Assembly (NCBI RefSeq): GCF_014645555.1
Contig: NZ_BMLY01000003.1
Location: 124,001 to 188,000 of the forward strand
Direction: 5' to 3'
Length of the DNA: 64,000 nucleotides
Origin: Silvimonas amylolytica
GTDB taxonomy: Bacteria; Pseudomonadota; Gammaproteobacteria; Burkholderiales; Chitinibacteraceae
Shown: positions 1 to 7,986 of the stretch, piece after piece
How the letters are laid out: the number at the start of each line of letters is the position of its first letter
Position numbering within the stretch: the first letter of the stretch is position 1
Program-made: the position numbers and the translations under genes
Notes under the pieces: generated by a model
What the model was told of the DNA's origin: nothing
The model's input: only the letters and a program-made list of their open reading frames with translations
The model's database searches: none

Positions 1-367
1 AAAAAACGGCCAAAGAAGGGGCAAACCGGGCCAGCGCGTGCTTGGGCTGACAAACGGCCGCTATCTGCTACAATCGCCGCCCAAGCCGCATTCCACCTCG
101 GATGCGGCTGGTGTATGCCTGCTGTCACTCCTGCTTTTTGTAAGACTTCTCCCGCACCAACCGGTCCGTTTGTATCCGACTAACGGAATGGGCGTACATA
201 TAACCCATTTTGAATATAAGAGCGCTATGATATGGCGCATCATGTCAATGCCGGTTATGTGGTAGTGCGCAGTTTTGCCAGCGGGCATAGGCAGATAACG
301 CAGTCGTCAAACGCACGGGTTTGCAAGCTTCCTTTACGTAAAGGTCTTGAATAAAAAGGGGAAATAG
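1..367. other. Non-coding leader at window start
   Basis: No convincing gene is seen in these 367 bases. Short open frames on both strands lack family-like sequence. The stretch probably holds the promoter and leader of the MFS carrier that starts at 368. A TACAAT hexamer near 69 could be a -10 element, but no good -35 accompanies it. A perfect 14-base palindrome lies at 331-344. Confidence 0.5.
331..344. promoter_or_regulatory. Perfect palindrome ahead of the MFS carrier gene
   Basis: CCTTTACGTAAAGG is its own reverse complement over 14 bases. It ends 23 bases before the ATG of the carrier, just upstream of the AAAAGGGGAAAT ribosome-binding region. It could be an operator, or a small hairpin in the leader. 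No regulator gene lies next to it, so the binding protein is unknown. Confidence 0.4.
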
Positions 368-1696
368 ATGGGTTTTGCCGCAACACTGGACAAGAGCCTC
401 AGTATCGCCAAGCCGGAATTCAACCGTTGGTTGATTCCGCCGGCCGCACTGGCAGTTCATTTGTCGATCGGTCAGGCGTACGCGTTCTCGGTGTTCAATG
501 CACCGCTGAACAAAGCTTACGGCTGGAGCATTCCTTCGCTGGGCTGGATTTTCTCTCTGGCCATCGTTTTTCTGGGTCTGTCTGCCGCATTTGGCGGCAA
601 GTGGCTTGAACGTGTTGGCCCGCGTGCCACCATGTTTGCCTCGGCGCTGTGCTTTGGCGGCGGCTTCCTGGTGTCGGCACTGGGCATCTATTTGCAGCAA
701 CTGTGGATGTTGTATCTCGGCTATGGCGTGATCGGTGGTATCGGTCTGGGCCTGGGTTATGTCTCCCCTGTTTCTACGCTGATCAAGTGGTTCCCTGATC
801 GTCGCGGTATGGCGACCGGCTTGGCCATTATGGGTTTTGGTGGCGGTGCCATGATTGGCGCGCCGCTGGCCGTGACGCTGATGGACAAGTTCAAGACAGC
901 CACCACGCCAGGTATTGCTGAAACCTTCGTGGTGATGGGGCTGATCTATACGCTGTCGATGCTGATCGGTGCGTTCACCGTGCGTCTGCCGGCACCGGAC
1001 TGGAAGCCGGAAGGTTTTGTTGAAAAACAAGATCCGAAAAAACTGGCCAGCCACGTCTATGTGGATGCCGACACCGCGCTGAAGACACCGCAGTTCTGGC
1101 TGATGTGGGCCGTGCTGTGCCTGAACGTGACCGCAGGTATCGGTGTGCTGGGTCAGGCTTCGCTGATGATTCAGGAAGTCTTCAAGGGTTCGGTCAGCGC
1201 AGCGGCTGCGGCGGGTTTTGTGGGTTTGCTGTCCATCTTCAACATGGGTGGCCGTTTCTTCTGGTCCAGCGTGTCTGATGCGATCGGCCGCAAGACCACC
1301 TACCTCGTGTTCCTGCTGCTGGGCGCCGCGTTATACGCCCTGGTGCCGACCATTGGTTCAAGCAGCATCGCGCTGTTCGTAGGCCTGTATGCGGTGATCC
1401 TGTCGATGTATGGCGGCGGTTTTGCGACCATCCCGGCTTACCTGTCCGACAAGTTTGGTACCCGCTACGTGGGCGCCATCCATGGTCGTTTGCTGACCGC
1501 GTGGTCTGCCGCGGGTGTGCTTGGCCCGGTGATCGTGAACTACATGCGTGACCATCAGATCAAGGATCTGGGTGTTCCGGCTGCGCAAGCGTACAACACC
1601 ACCATGTATATGCTGGCTGGTTTGCTGGTGATCGGTTTCGTCTGCAACGCGTTCATCAAGAACGTGGACGAAAAATTCATTTCGCGTGAGGACTAA
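368..1696 (+). CDS. OFA-family MFS transporter (oxalate/formate antiporter-like)
   Basis: Inner-membrane major facilitator of the oxalate:formate antiporter (OFA) family, which exchanges small carboxylates such as oxalate, formate or pyruvate. The 442-residue protein has about twelve hydrophobic segments. It shows the family's N-terminal Ser-Ile-Gly-Gln-Ala-Tyr-Ala-Phe-Ser-Val-Phe region (about residues 38-48), Gly-rich segments near 115-130, and an MFS loop motif Ser-Asp-Ala-Ile-Gly-Arg-Lys near 303-309. The ATG at 368 follows AAAAGGGGAAAT. A 33-residue membrane peptide and then an FdhF/YdeP oxidoreductase and FdhD follow on the same strand, which favours formate or a related acid as substrate. 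The exact substrate cannot be read from the sequence. Confidence 0.88.
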   Translation: MGFAATLDKSLSIAKPEFNRWLIPPAALAVHLSIGQAYAFSVFNAPLNKAYGWSIPSLGWIFSLAIVFLGLSAAFGGKWLERVGPRATMFASALCFGGGFLVSALGIYLQQLWMLYLGYGVIGGIGLGLGYVSPVSTLIKWFPDRRGMATGLAIMGFGGGAMIGAPLAVTLMDKFKTATTPGIAETFVVMGLIYTLSMLIGAFTVRLPAPDWKPEGFVEKQDPKKLASHVYVDADTALKTPQFWLMWAVLCLNVTAGIGVLGQASLMIQEVFKGSVSAAAAAGFVGLLSIFNMGGRFFWSSVSDAIGRKTTYLVFLLLGAALYALVPTIGSSSIALFVGLYAVILSMYGGGFATIPAYLSDKFGTRYVGAIHGRLLTAWSAAGVLGPVIVNYMRDHQIKDLGVPAAQAYNTTMYMLAGLLVIGFVCNAFIKNVDEKFISRED

Positions 1697-1699
1697 GAC

Positions 1700-1801
1700 A
1701 TGACCAAGATCAAAGGTCTGGTGCTGTGGGCATATGTGCTGATTCCGCTGGCCTGGGGCGTGATCCAGACCGTGAAGAAAACGGCGGCGCTGTTCAGCTA
1801 A
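1700..1801 (+). CDS. MFS transporter small subunit (33-residue membrane peptide)
   Basis: A 33-codon gene starts three bases after the stop of the OFA carrier. It encodes one hydrophobic helix (Gly-Leu-Val-Leu-Trp-Ala-Tyr-Val-Leu-Ile-Pro-Leu-Ala-Trp-Gly-Val) followed by a short basic-polar tail. Peptides with the Ile-Pro-Leu-Ala-Trp-Gly-Val pattern are known directly downstream of OFA-type carriers in proteobacteria and are annotated as a small subunit. Their role is unproven; stabilising or modulating the carrier is the obvious inference. Tight linkage and the conserved hydrophobic core argue for a real gene despite its size. Confidence 0.75.
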   Translation: MTKIKGLVLWAYVLIPLAWGVIQTVKKTAALFS

Positions 1802-1828
1802 GTTGCCAGCGGTAATCTGACTGGCAAC
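1802..1828. repeat. Inverted repeat after the MFS small-subunit gene
   Basis: GTTGCCAG at 1802-1809 and CTGGCAAC at 1821-1828 are perfect 8-base arms around an 11-base loop, beginning right after the stop codon. There is no T-run, so this is not a classical terminator. It may be an mRNA-stabilising hairpin between the carrier genes and the downstream molybdoenzyme. A second GC-rich stem (CCGCCCCG with CGGGGCGG) follows at about 1834-1865. Confidence 0.45.
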
Positions 1829-1985
1829 ACCATCCGCCCCGTTCGCCTTGTTGCGGCCGGGGCGGTTGCCCTTCTGGCAATCCATTATTCAGAACGTATT
1901 GTGTTGATGCGCGACAAAACCTTATTGAACAGGGCGTGTCCGCTGAGTATGTTGTGACAAGTGGTTTATCTAAGGCGTATTGAGA

Positions 1986-4265
1986 ATGAGCAAGCAGGCG
2001 ATCAAGTTCTATAACCGTCCGGCCGGTGGTTGGGGTGCGCTCAAAAGCGTATTGCACACCATTCGCGAGCAAGGCGTCATGGTGCGCGGGATCAGTACGC
2101 TGCTCAAACAAAACCAGCCCGATGGCTTTGACTGTCCGGGTTGCGCCTGGCCAGACAAGAACCACCACTCCACGTTCGAGTTTTGTGAAAACGGCGCCAA
2201 GGCCGTGGCAGCGGAAGCGACCGAGCGCCGTATCGACCGTGCATTCTTTGAACAGTATTCGGTCACCGAACTGAACACCAGAGATGATTACTGGCTGGAA
2301 GCGCAAGGCCGTCTGACCGAGCCGATGCGCTATGACGCCACCCGCGACCGTTATGTCGCAGTGTCCTGGGACGACGCATTTGAGCTCACCGGCCAACATC
2401 TGAACGCGTTGGCCAGCCCGCACGAAGCCCTGTTTTATACCTCTGGCCGCACCTCCAACGAAGCTGCATTCCTTTATCAGTTGTTTATCCGCGAGTACGG
2501 TACCAACAACCTGCCAGATTGCTCCAACATGTGCCATGAGCCTTCGGGCACGGCCATGAAAGAACAGGTCGGCATCGGGAAGGGGACGGTCACACTGGAA
2601 GATTTTGACCACGCCGAAGCACTGTTCATCTTTGGTCAGAACCCGGGTACCAATCACCCGCGCATGCTGGGTACGCTGCGCGAAGCGGCCAAGCGCGGTT
2701 GCCGCATTGTGGTGTTCAACCCGCTGCGCGAGCGCGGCCTTGAACGCTTTGCTGATCCGCAAAGCCCGCTGGATATGCTCTCCGGCGACGGCACCAAAAT
2801 TGCATCCAGCTATTATCAGGTGCGTATTGGCGGCGATATGGCCGTTGCCATCGGTATTGCCAAAGCGGTGATAGAGGCCGGTGTCATCGATGCCGACTTC
2901 ATTGAAGAACACACCAGCGGCTTTGAAGATTTCCTCGCCATGATTGACGCGCAGATGTGGGAGCACATCGAAGAACAGTCGGGCCTGTCTGAAGCGCAGA
3001 TCCGCGACATTGCGGACATCTACATGGCCAGCAATGCCACGATCTGCACGTGGGGCATGGGCATTACCCAGCACAAGCATTCGGTGGCGACGATCCAGGC
3101 CATCATCAATTTGTTGTTGCTTAAGGGCAATATCGGCAAGCCAGGCGCAGGTGCGTGTCCGGTGCGCGGGCACTCTAACGTGCAGGGTGACCGCACGATG
3201 GGGATTTACGAAAAGCCTTCGGTCGACTTCCTGAACAAGCTGGGCAAGGCGTTTGATTTTGTCCCGCCACAAGAACACGGCCACGATGTGGTCGGCGGCA
3301 TTGAAGCCATGCTCAAAGGCGAGGCCAAAGTGTTTATCGGCATGGGCGGCAACTTTGCCTCCGCCACGCCGGATTCTGACCGCACCCGGGCCGGTTTGCG
3401 ACAGTGTGATCTGACCGTGCATGTCACCACCAAGCTCAACCGCTCTCACCTTGAACACGGCAAAGATGCACTGATCATGCCGTGCCTGGGCCGCACCGAA
3501 GTCGACAACCAGGTGGGTGGCGCGCAAGGCGTGACGGTAGAAGACTCCATGAGCATGGTGCATATCTCTGCCGGCATGAACACGCCAGCATCGGAACACC
3601 TCTTGTCAGAGCCCGCCATTGTGGCGCGCATGGCCGCAGCGACGCTCAAAAACAGCAAGACACCCTGGCTGTGGATGATCGAAGACTATGACCGCATCCG
3701 TGACAAAATCGCCGAGGTGATTGACGGCTTTAACGATTTCAATCACCGCGTTCACGTTCCGGGTGGTTTCTATCTGGGTAACTCCGCACGTGATCGTAAA
3801 TGGGTTACGGCGACGGGCAAAGCGCTGTTTGTGCCGAACCCCGTGCCGGGTGACATGCCCATTACCGCGCTGCGTCGCCAGCACACCGGGAAACAGATTT
3901 TCAACTTGATGACCGTGCGCAGTCACGACCAGTACAACACCACCATCTACGGCCTGGATGACCGTTATCGTGGCGTGTTTGGCCAGCGCCGCGTGTGTTT
4001 CATCAACAAGCATGATCTGGAAAAACTGGGCTTCGCAGCGGGTCAATGGGTCGACATGACCTCTGTCTGGCACGATGGCGAGCGCAAGGCGCTGCGCTTC
4101 AAGCTGGTCGAATACGACATTCCGCCGGGTTGTCTGGCCAGCTATTACCCGGAAACCAACAACCTGGTGCCGCTGGACAGTATGGCCGATCGCGCCCGCA
4201 CGCCGGCTTCCAAGTCGGTACCGGTCGTGCTGACGCTTTCCAGCGATCAGCAAGAGGCCGCTTGA
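1986..4265 (+). CDS. FdhF/YdeP family molybdopterin oxidoreductase
   Basis: Molybdopterin-guanine-dinucleotide oxidoreductase of the FdhF/YdeP type, related to the formate dehydrogenase alpha subunit. The length, 759 residues, is normal for YdeP-like proteins. An N-terminal cysteine group (C50, C53, C67) precedes the molybdopterin domains. Typical segments include Tyr-Thr-Ser-Gly-Arg-Thr-Ser-Asn-Glu-Ala near 150, Cys-His-Glu-Pro-Ser-Gly near 184, and a C-terminal molydopterin dinucleotide-binding domain from about 640. No electron-transfer subunit is encoded nearby. ATG 1986 was preferred to the in-frame TTG at 1980. The E. coli homologue YdeP is linked to acid resistance, but the physiological substrate of the family is not settled. 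FdhD downstream fits maturation of this enzyme. Confidence 0.88.
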   Translation: MSKQAIKFYNRPAGGWGALKSVLHTIREQGVMVRGISTLLKQNQPDGFDCPGCAWPDKNHHSTFEFCENGAKAVAAEATERRIDRAFFEQYSVTELNTRDDYWLEAQGRLTEPMRYDATRDRYVAVSWDDAFELTGQHLNALASPHEALFYTSGRTSNEAAFLYQLFIREYGTNNLPDCSNMCHEPSGTAMKEQVGIGKGTVTLEDFDHAEALFIFGQNPGTNHPRMLGTLREAAKRGCRIVVFNPLRERGLERFADPQSPLDMLSGDGTKIASSYYQVRIGGDMAVAIGIAKAVIEAGVIDADFIEEHTSGFEDFLAMIDAQMWEHIEEQSGLSEAQIRDIADIYMASNATICTWGMGITQHKHSVATIQAIINLLLLKGNIGKPGAGACPVRGHSNVQGDRTMGIYEKPSVDFLNKLGKAFDFVPPQEHGHDVVGGIEAMLKGEAKVFIGMGGNFASATPDSDRTRAGLRQCDLTVHVTTKLNRSHLEHGKDALIMPCLGRTEVDNQVGGAQGVTVEDSMSMVHISAGMNTPASEHLLSEPAIVARMAAATLKNSKTPWLWMIEDYDRIRDKIAEVIDGFNDFNHRVHVPGGFYLGNSARDRKWVTATGKALFVPNPVPGDMPITALRRQHTGKQIFNLMTVRSHDQYNTTIYGLDDRYRGVFGQRRVCFINKHDLEKLGFAAGQWVDMTSVWHDGERKALRFKLVEYDIPPGCLASYYPETNNLVPLDSMADRARTPASKSVPVVLTLSSDQQEAA

Positions 4266-4284
4266 ACGGCCGGATTAATGAATC

Positions 4285-4512
4285 ATGGAAGAAACGCTGA
4301 TTGCCATCATGGCCTTGCTGGCCGGGCAAGATGGGCTCTCTGACCATCAGGTCGGCAAAAAGCTGGGGCTGGGTATGAGCCAGTTGAACCGCGCGCTGAC
4401 GGTGCTGACGGCATCCTCGCTGGCTGATGGGGAGTCTTTGGTGCGTACGCAGCAAGATGGCAAGCGTCGCACCTTATGGCTGACTGAAGCGGGGAGGGCG
4501 TTATGTCCATGA
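4285..4512 (+). CDS. Small winged-helix protein upstream of fdhD
   Basis: A 75-residue protein with a winged-helix or MarR-like fold: a helix-turn-helix of the type Leu-Ser-Asp-His-Gln-Val-Gly-Lys-Lys-Leu-Gly-Leu-Gly at about 20-32, then a wing with Lys-Arg-Arg-Thr-Leu-Trp-Leu-Thr-Glu-Ala-Gly. It lies 19 bases after the molybdoenzyme gene and overlaps the start of fdhD by 10 bases, so the two are probably translationally coupled. It is too small to hold a separate ligand domain. It could be a local regulator of the formate-type operon or an accessory for the enzyme. The precise role is unknown. Confidence 0.75.
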   Translation: MEETLIAIMALLAGQDGLSDHQVGKKLGLGMSQLNRALTVLTASSLADGESLVRTQQDGKRRTLWLTEAGRALCP

Positions 4513-5327
4513 ACGACGTCAACGGCCTTGTGGATTTACCTCTGCCAGCTGTTTCAGCACGGGTTGAAGCGCTGCGCATTGATCGTGGCCAGAGCATGGC
4601 CCGGCCGGAAACGCTGGCAGAAGAAATCCCCGTAGCCCTGGTGTTCAACGGGATCTCGCATGCCGTCATGATGGCCAGCCCGCTGGACCTGGAAGACTTT
4701 GCGCTTGGGTTCTCGCTGACGGAGGGCATCATTGCCCGTCCGGGTGAACTGCTGGATCTGGAGGTCGTGCCGTTACCCACTGGTGTCCAGGTGGAAATGC
4801 GCATTCCTGAACAGCGCTTTGCGGCCCTTAAGGAACAACGCCGCAATCTGACTGGCCGTACAGGCTGCGGCTTGTGCGGGCAGGATTCATTGCAACATGT
4901 GATCCGTCCACTATCCCCCGTGAGTACGGGGGCGCAGGTTTTGTTTACCGATGTCCTGACCGCGATGGATCAGCTGGGCGCATTGCAGCCACTGAATCTG
5001 GCGACAGGCGCAGCGCATGCCGCCGGTTGGTGGTACGACGGCCGCATTACCGTGCGTGAAGACATTGGTCGGCATAATGCGCTGGATAAACTCATTGGTG
5101 CTGTCGCCCACCAACCCGTGCGAGACGGCGTACTGGTGATCAGTTCACGCGCATCGTACGAGATGGTGCACAAAGCTGCCGCCGCCGGGTTTGCCGTTCT
5201 GGCTGCTATTTCTGCGCCGACCGCGCTGGCAGTACGCCTGGCCGAAGAAACCGGCCTGACACTGGCTGGCTTTGTGCGGGGTGAGCGGCTCACGGTGTAT
5301 AGCCACCCGGATCGGATTCTGCGCTGA
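4503..5327 (+). CDS. fdhD: Formate dehydrogenase accessory sulfurtransferase FdhD
   Basis: FdhD passes sulfur from the cysteine desulfurase IscS to the molybdenum of bis-MGD, giving the sulfido ligand needed by formate dehydrogenase-type enzymes in the cytoplasm. The 274-residue protein has the catalytic motif Thr-Gly-Cys-Gly-Leu-Cys-Gly with C122 and C125, almost the same numbering as in E. coli. The Glu-Asp-Ile-Gly-Arg-His-Asn-Ala-Leu-Asp-Lys segment is also typical. It starts inside the end of the winged-helix gene. The YdeP-like protein encoded just upstream is its likely client. Confidence 0.95.
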   Translation: MSMNDVNGLVDLPLPAVSARVEALRIDRGQSMARPETLAEEIPVALVFNGISHAVMMASPLDLEDFALGFSLTEGIIARPGELLDLEVVPLPTGVQVEMRIPEQRFAALKEQRRNLTGRTGCGLCGQDSLQHVIRPLSPVSTGAQVLFTDVLTAMDQLGALQPLNLATGAAHAAGWWYDGRITVREDIGRHNALDKLIGAVAHQPVRDGVLVISSRASYEMVHKAAAAGFAVLAAISAPTALAVRLAEETGLTLAGFVRGERLTVYSHPDRILR

Positions 5328-5352
5328 TCCCAACCACCAAAAGGTGCCGTTG

Positions 5353-5748
5353 ATGGCCGTCCGCATCGTTCGACTGGGTTCACCAAGACATGAAGATGAG
5401 GGTGTGCGCATTGGTACGGTGCGCCGTCCGCCGCGTGGCGTGCGTAAAGAAGAGTTCGCCAGTCGCGACTTTTATGATGTCTGGTATCCACAATTGTCGC
5501 CGTTGCCAGAGCTGGTTCAAGCGGCGCAAACGGCACAGGCTGAGCACGATCAGAAGGCCTGGGATGCCTTCGTCAAACAATTCCGCAAACAAATGAAAGA
5601 ACCCGATGCCAGTCGCACGCTCGACCTGCTGGCCGCGCTCTCACACCAGAGCAATTTCTCCATCGGCTGTTATTGCGAAGACGAAACCCATTGCCACCGC
5701 AGCGTACTGCGTGAACTCCTGACCGAACGTGGCGCCGATCTGCGCTAG
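5353..5748 (+). CDS. DUF488 family protein
   Basis: A 131-residue cytoplasmic protein of the DUF488 (YeaO-like) family, whose function is unknown. Family-typical parts are Phe-Tyr-Asp-Val-Trp-Tyr-Pro-Gln-Leu-Ser-Pro near 40 and the C-terminal Cys-Tyr-Cys-Glu-Asp-Glu-Thr-His-Cys-His-Arg-Ser motif near 107-118, a Cys/His cluster that might bind a metal. The ATG at 5353 follows AAAAGGTG at a good distance; a longer frame upstream overlaps fdhD and is unlikely to be used. It sits 25 bases after fdhD and may end the same operon. Its stop codon shares bases with the stop of the converging hemerythrin gene. Confidence 0.82.
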   Translation: MAVRIVRLGSPRHEDEGVRIGTVRRPPRGVRKEEFASRDFYDVWYPQLSPLPELVQAAQTAQAEHDQKAWDAFVKQFRKQMKEPDASRTLDLLAALSHQSNFSIGCYCEDETHCHRSVLRELLTERGADLR

Positions 5749-6296
5749 TGCGTACCCGGGGCCATGGCTTGATCGCGCAGCGCATGCTGCAAGCTCAACA
5801 TCTGATCGCCCAGCGCGTTTAAATCCAGCGTCCCTAATTGCCGGATCAACGGGAACAAGCGCTCTTCTTCTTCCGCAAAGTGCATCGCCACATAATCAGA
5901 AAGCACCTTGAAACGGGCCTCGAACAACGGGTGATCTGGCGGTGTGACCTCCAGTTGGGCCATCAAGGCATTGCAACTGGCGTGTTCGACCGTGGCTTCA
6001 TCGATGAGCTGCCCTTGCTTATGCAGCGCAGCGCGCGCGGCCGGGTAGAACAATTGCTCTTCCACATGGGAATGCCAGGCCAGCAAAACGCAGGTTTGCC
6101 GCACCAGATTGACTTTATGCGTCACCGATAACGTGTACTTGCGGCGCTCATACTCGTTGAACAACTGAAGGATGGTGGCGTGTTCAGCAGTCAGCAAAAA
6201 CGTAGCGCGGTCATGCGTGAGTGCCGCACCGCTGCTGAACGCAGTGACGCTGTTGGTCCTGGGCCGGTGGTTGGGCTGGATGAGGGATGCTGGCAT
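5745..6296 (-). CDS. Hemerythrin/HHE domain protein
   Basis: A 183-residue soluble protein with a four-helix hemerythrin-like (HHE) domain that probably binds a di-iron centre. Candidate ligands follow the family order: His in Glu-His-Ala-Thr-Ile-Leu, His-Ser-His-Val-Glu-Glu-Gln-Leu-Phe-Tyr-Pro, Glu-His-Ala-Ser, and His-Phe-Ala-Glu-Glu-Glu-Glu-Arg-Leu-Phe-Pro. Such proteins are tied to oxygen, nitric oxide or redox sensing and iron handling; this one has no output domain. The ATG at 6296 has GGAG eight bases upstream; an extended frame to 6401 lacks support. It converges on the DUF488 gene with a 4-base overlap at the stop codons. Confidence 0.85.
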   Translation of the reverse strand: MPASLIQPNHRPRTNSVTAFSSGAALTHDRATFLLTAEHATILQLFNEYERRKYTLSVTHKVNLVRQTCVLLAWHSHVEEQLFYPAARAALHKQGQLIDEATVEHASCNALMAQLEVTPPDHPLFEARFKVLSDYVAMHFAEEEERLFPLIRQLGTLDLNALGDQMLSLQHALRDQAMAPGTH

Positions 6297-6523
6297 GGTG
6301 TGCTCCGGGCGCGAGCGGGATGTCGTGGTTGATGTTAGCCGCGCCGCAAAGCCTGCGTTGTCAGTGCCTGACGCATTTGTTTGCAAGTGTGGACTGGGCA
6401 AATCCTACAAAACACCCCGCGGCAAGATGGAGTCAACAGGGTTCAATACCGCGTTCTTGCGAGGATATACCCCTGTACCAGGCGTGAGCACGCGTGCGAA
6501 CGCGGAGAGGAGGTACGTTGCAA

Positions 6524-6555
6524 ATAAAAAACCGCCCCCAAGGGCGGTTTTTTAT
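6524..6555 (-). terminator. Rho-independent terminator, also usable from the other strand
   Basis: AACCGCCC and GGGCGGTT form an 8-base stem around CCAA, with A-run and T-run on either side. It ends the minus-strand binding-protein gene at 6573 and would also stop plus-strand transcripts. Confidence 0.9.
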
Positions 6556-6572
6556 TGGGCATCAAACAGGGT

Positions 6573-7700
6573 TTAGCTGTGAATCCGCCCGTCATGATCC
6601 ACGACCGTCAGATCAACATAGGTCGAGCCATTGTGGTTGGTCGGGGAGAACTTCACGCGGTAGCCACCCATGTCGTAGTCGCCCAGGCTTTCCAGTGCGC
6701 TGATCAATTTTTCGCGCGTCAGTGCCTTGCCGGCGCGCTTGAGGCCTTCTACCAGCACGCGGGCGCCGATATAGCCTTCCAGGCTTGGGTAATCCACATC
6801 GCTCACGCCTGCGGCGGAGAGCGCCTTGACGTATTCAATGGTCACCGGCCGGGTCGGGTTGTACGGGGTGGGCATCACTTGCGAGACGATCACGCCGGAG
6901 CCGTCGTTCTTCAGCTCATGCACCAACGCTTCGGTACCCACAAACGACACGTTGTAGAACGGGCCAATATAGTTGCGGGCGCGGGCGGCGGTAATGAAGG
7001 CGGCGGACGATTTGTAGGCGGTGACCATGAATACGGCGTTGGCCGGGCTCTTGACGACCAGTTCATCAACGGCCTTGGCCACTTCCACGCTGTTACGTTG
7101 CACGGTGGCGGTTGCGTTGATCTTGATGCCGTATTTGATCGAGGCTTCCTGCATGGCCTTCAAGCCGGCCTGACCGTAGGCATCGTTCTGATAGAAGATA
7201 TTGATGGTCGACATGCCCATCTTCTTCATGCCTTCGGCGATTTCTGCCGCTTCGTCGCGATAACCGGCACGCACGTTAAAGATGTTTTTGTTGAGTGGAT
7301 TGCGCAGGCTGTCAGCCCCGGTAAACGGCGCAATAAACGGCACGCTGTTTTGATTGATCAGCGGCAGTGAGGCGTTGGAGGTTGGGGTGCCCACATAGCC
7401 GAACAGCGCAAATACCTGCTGTTCCTTGATGAGCTTTTGGGTGTTGGCCGCCGCGCGATCCGGCTCATAACCATCATCCAGCGCAACCAGTTTGATCTTG
7501 CGGCCGTTCACGCCGCCATGTGCGTTCACGTAGTCAAAATATGCTTTGGCGCCACGGTTCACGCTCTTACCCAGTTCGGCCGCAGGGCCGGAAAGGGCAG
7601 CAGACTGGCCCAGCAGAATTTCGTTTTCAGTCACACCCGGTTCGGCGGCAAAAGCCGACAGGGAAATCAGGGCCAGCAGACCCAACCACAGCGCCTTCAT
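6573..7700 (-). CDS. Branched-chain amino acid-type ABC substrate-binding protein
   Basis: A periplasmic type-I binding protein of the LivJ/LivK family, 375 residues, with a clear signal peptide (Met-Lys-Ala-Leu-Trp-Leu-Gly-Leu-Leu-Ala-Leu-Ile-Ser-Leu-Ser-Ala-Phe-Ala-Ala). The mature start, Ile-Leu-Leu-Gly-Gln-Ser-Ala-Ala-Leu-Ser-Gly-Pro-Ala-Ala, and the segment Phe-Gly-Tyr-Val-Gly-Thr-Pro-Thr-Ser near 133 are typical. AAGGA precedes the ATG. No permease or ATPase genes are adjacent, so it is an orphan receptor that must work with a transporter elsewhere or act as a sensor. Ligand unknown; amino acids or aromatic acids are usual for the family. Confidence 0.9.
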   Translation of the reverse strand: MKALWLGLLALISLSAFAAEPGVTENEILLGQSAALSGPAAELGKSVNRGAKAYFDYVNAHGGVNGRKIKLVALDDGYEPDRAAANTQKLIKEQQVFALFGYVGTPTSNASLPLINQNSVPFIAPFTGADSLRNPLNKNIFNVRAGYRDEAAEIAEGMKKMGMSTINIFYQNDAYGQAGLKAMQEASIKYGIKINATATVQRNSVEVAKAVDELVVKSPANAVFMVTAYKSSAAFITAARARNYIGPFYNVSFVGTEALVHELKNDGSGVIVSQVMPTPYNPTRPVTIEYVKALSAAGVSDVDYPSLEGYIGARVLVEGLKRAGKALTREKLISALESLGDYDMGGYRVKFSPTNHNGSTYVDLTVVDHDGRIHS

Positions 7701-7932
7701 ATCTATTTATCCTTGGATGCTTTGATTCGACGGCTCGCCCTGTACTGGCGGGCCGTTGTGCGGCTTTCACCCGTGCCAAACCGACGCCCCTCGGTCGGCA
7801 ACGTTACCGGGCAAACTATTATATCGGCATAAGCGGTCAGGCGTGGGGCCGCAACCCGGACGGCGGGAAAGTCGCGACGGTCGTCAGCTTACACCTGTGG
7901 GGTTCACGCCACGGTATGGGCGCGGCCAAAGA

Positions 7933-7962
7933 AAATGCCGCCCCACATCGGGGGCGGCATCT
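7933..7962 (-). terminator. Probable terminator of the DUF2844-DUF3443 operon
   Basis: Read on the minus strand, GCCGCCCC and GGGGCGGC pair around a short loop and are followed by ATTTTC. The hairpin lies 25 bases beyond the DUF3443 stop. The T-tract is short. Confidence 0.65.
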
Positions 7963-7986
7963 GGTGATTACCGATTGGTTTGCCGT

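Noticed and set aside
1794-3599. Open reading frame of 601 codons on the minus strand, antisense to the YdeP-like gene
   Set aside because: It mirrors the codon pattern of the real gene on the other strand, its translation is rich in His, Arg and Gln without any domain, and the plus-strand protein is clearly conserved.
6295-6523. Possible gene in the spacer between the hemerythrin gene and the terminator at 6524
   Set aside because: Short open frames only, overlapping the likely promoter of the hemerythrin gene; no domain or ribosome-binding site.
7818-7823. Perfect TATAAT on the minus strand upstream of the LivK-like gene
   Set aside because: No acceptable -35 hexamer at 16-18 bases, and it lies over 100 bases from the gene; kept only as a possibility.
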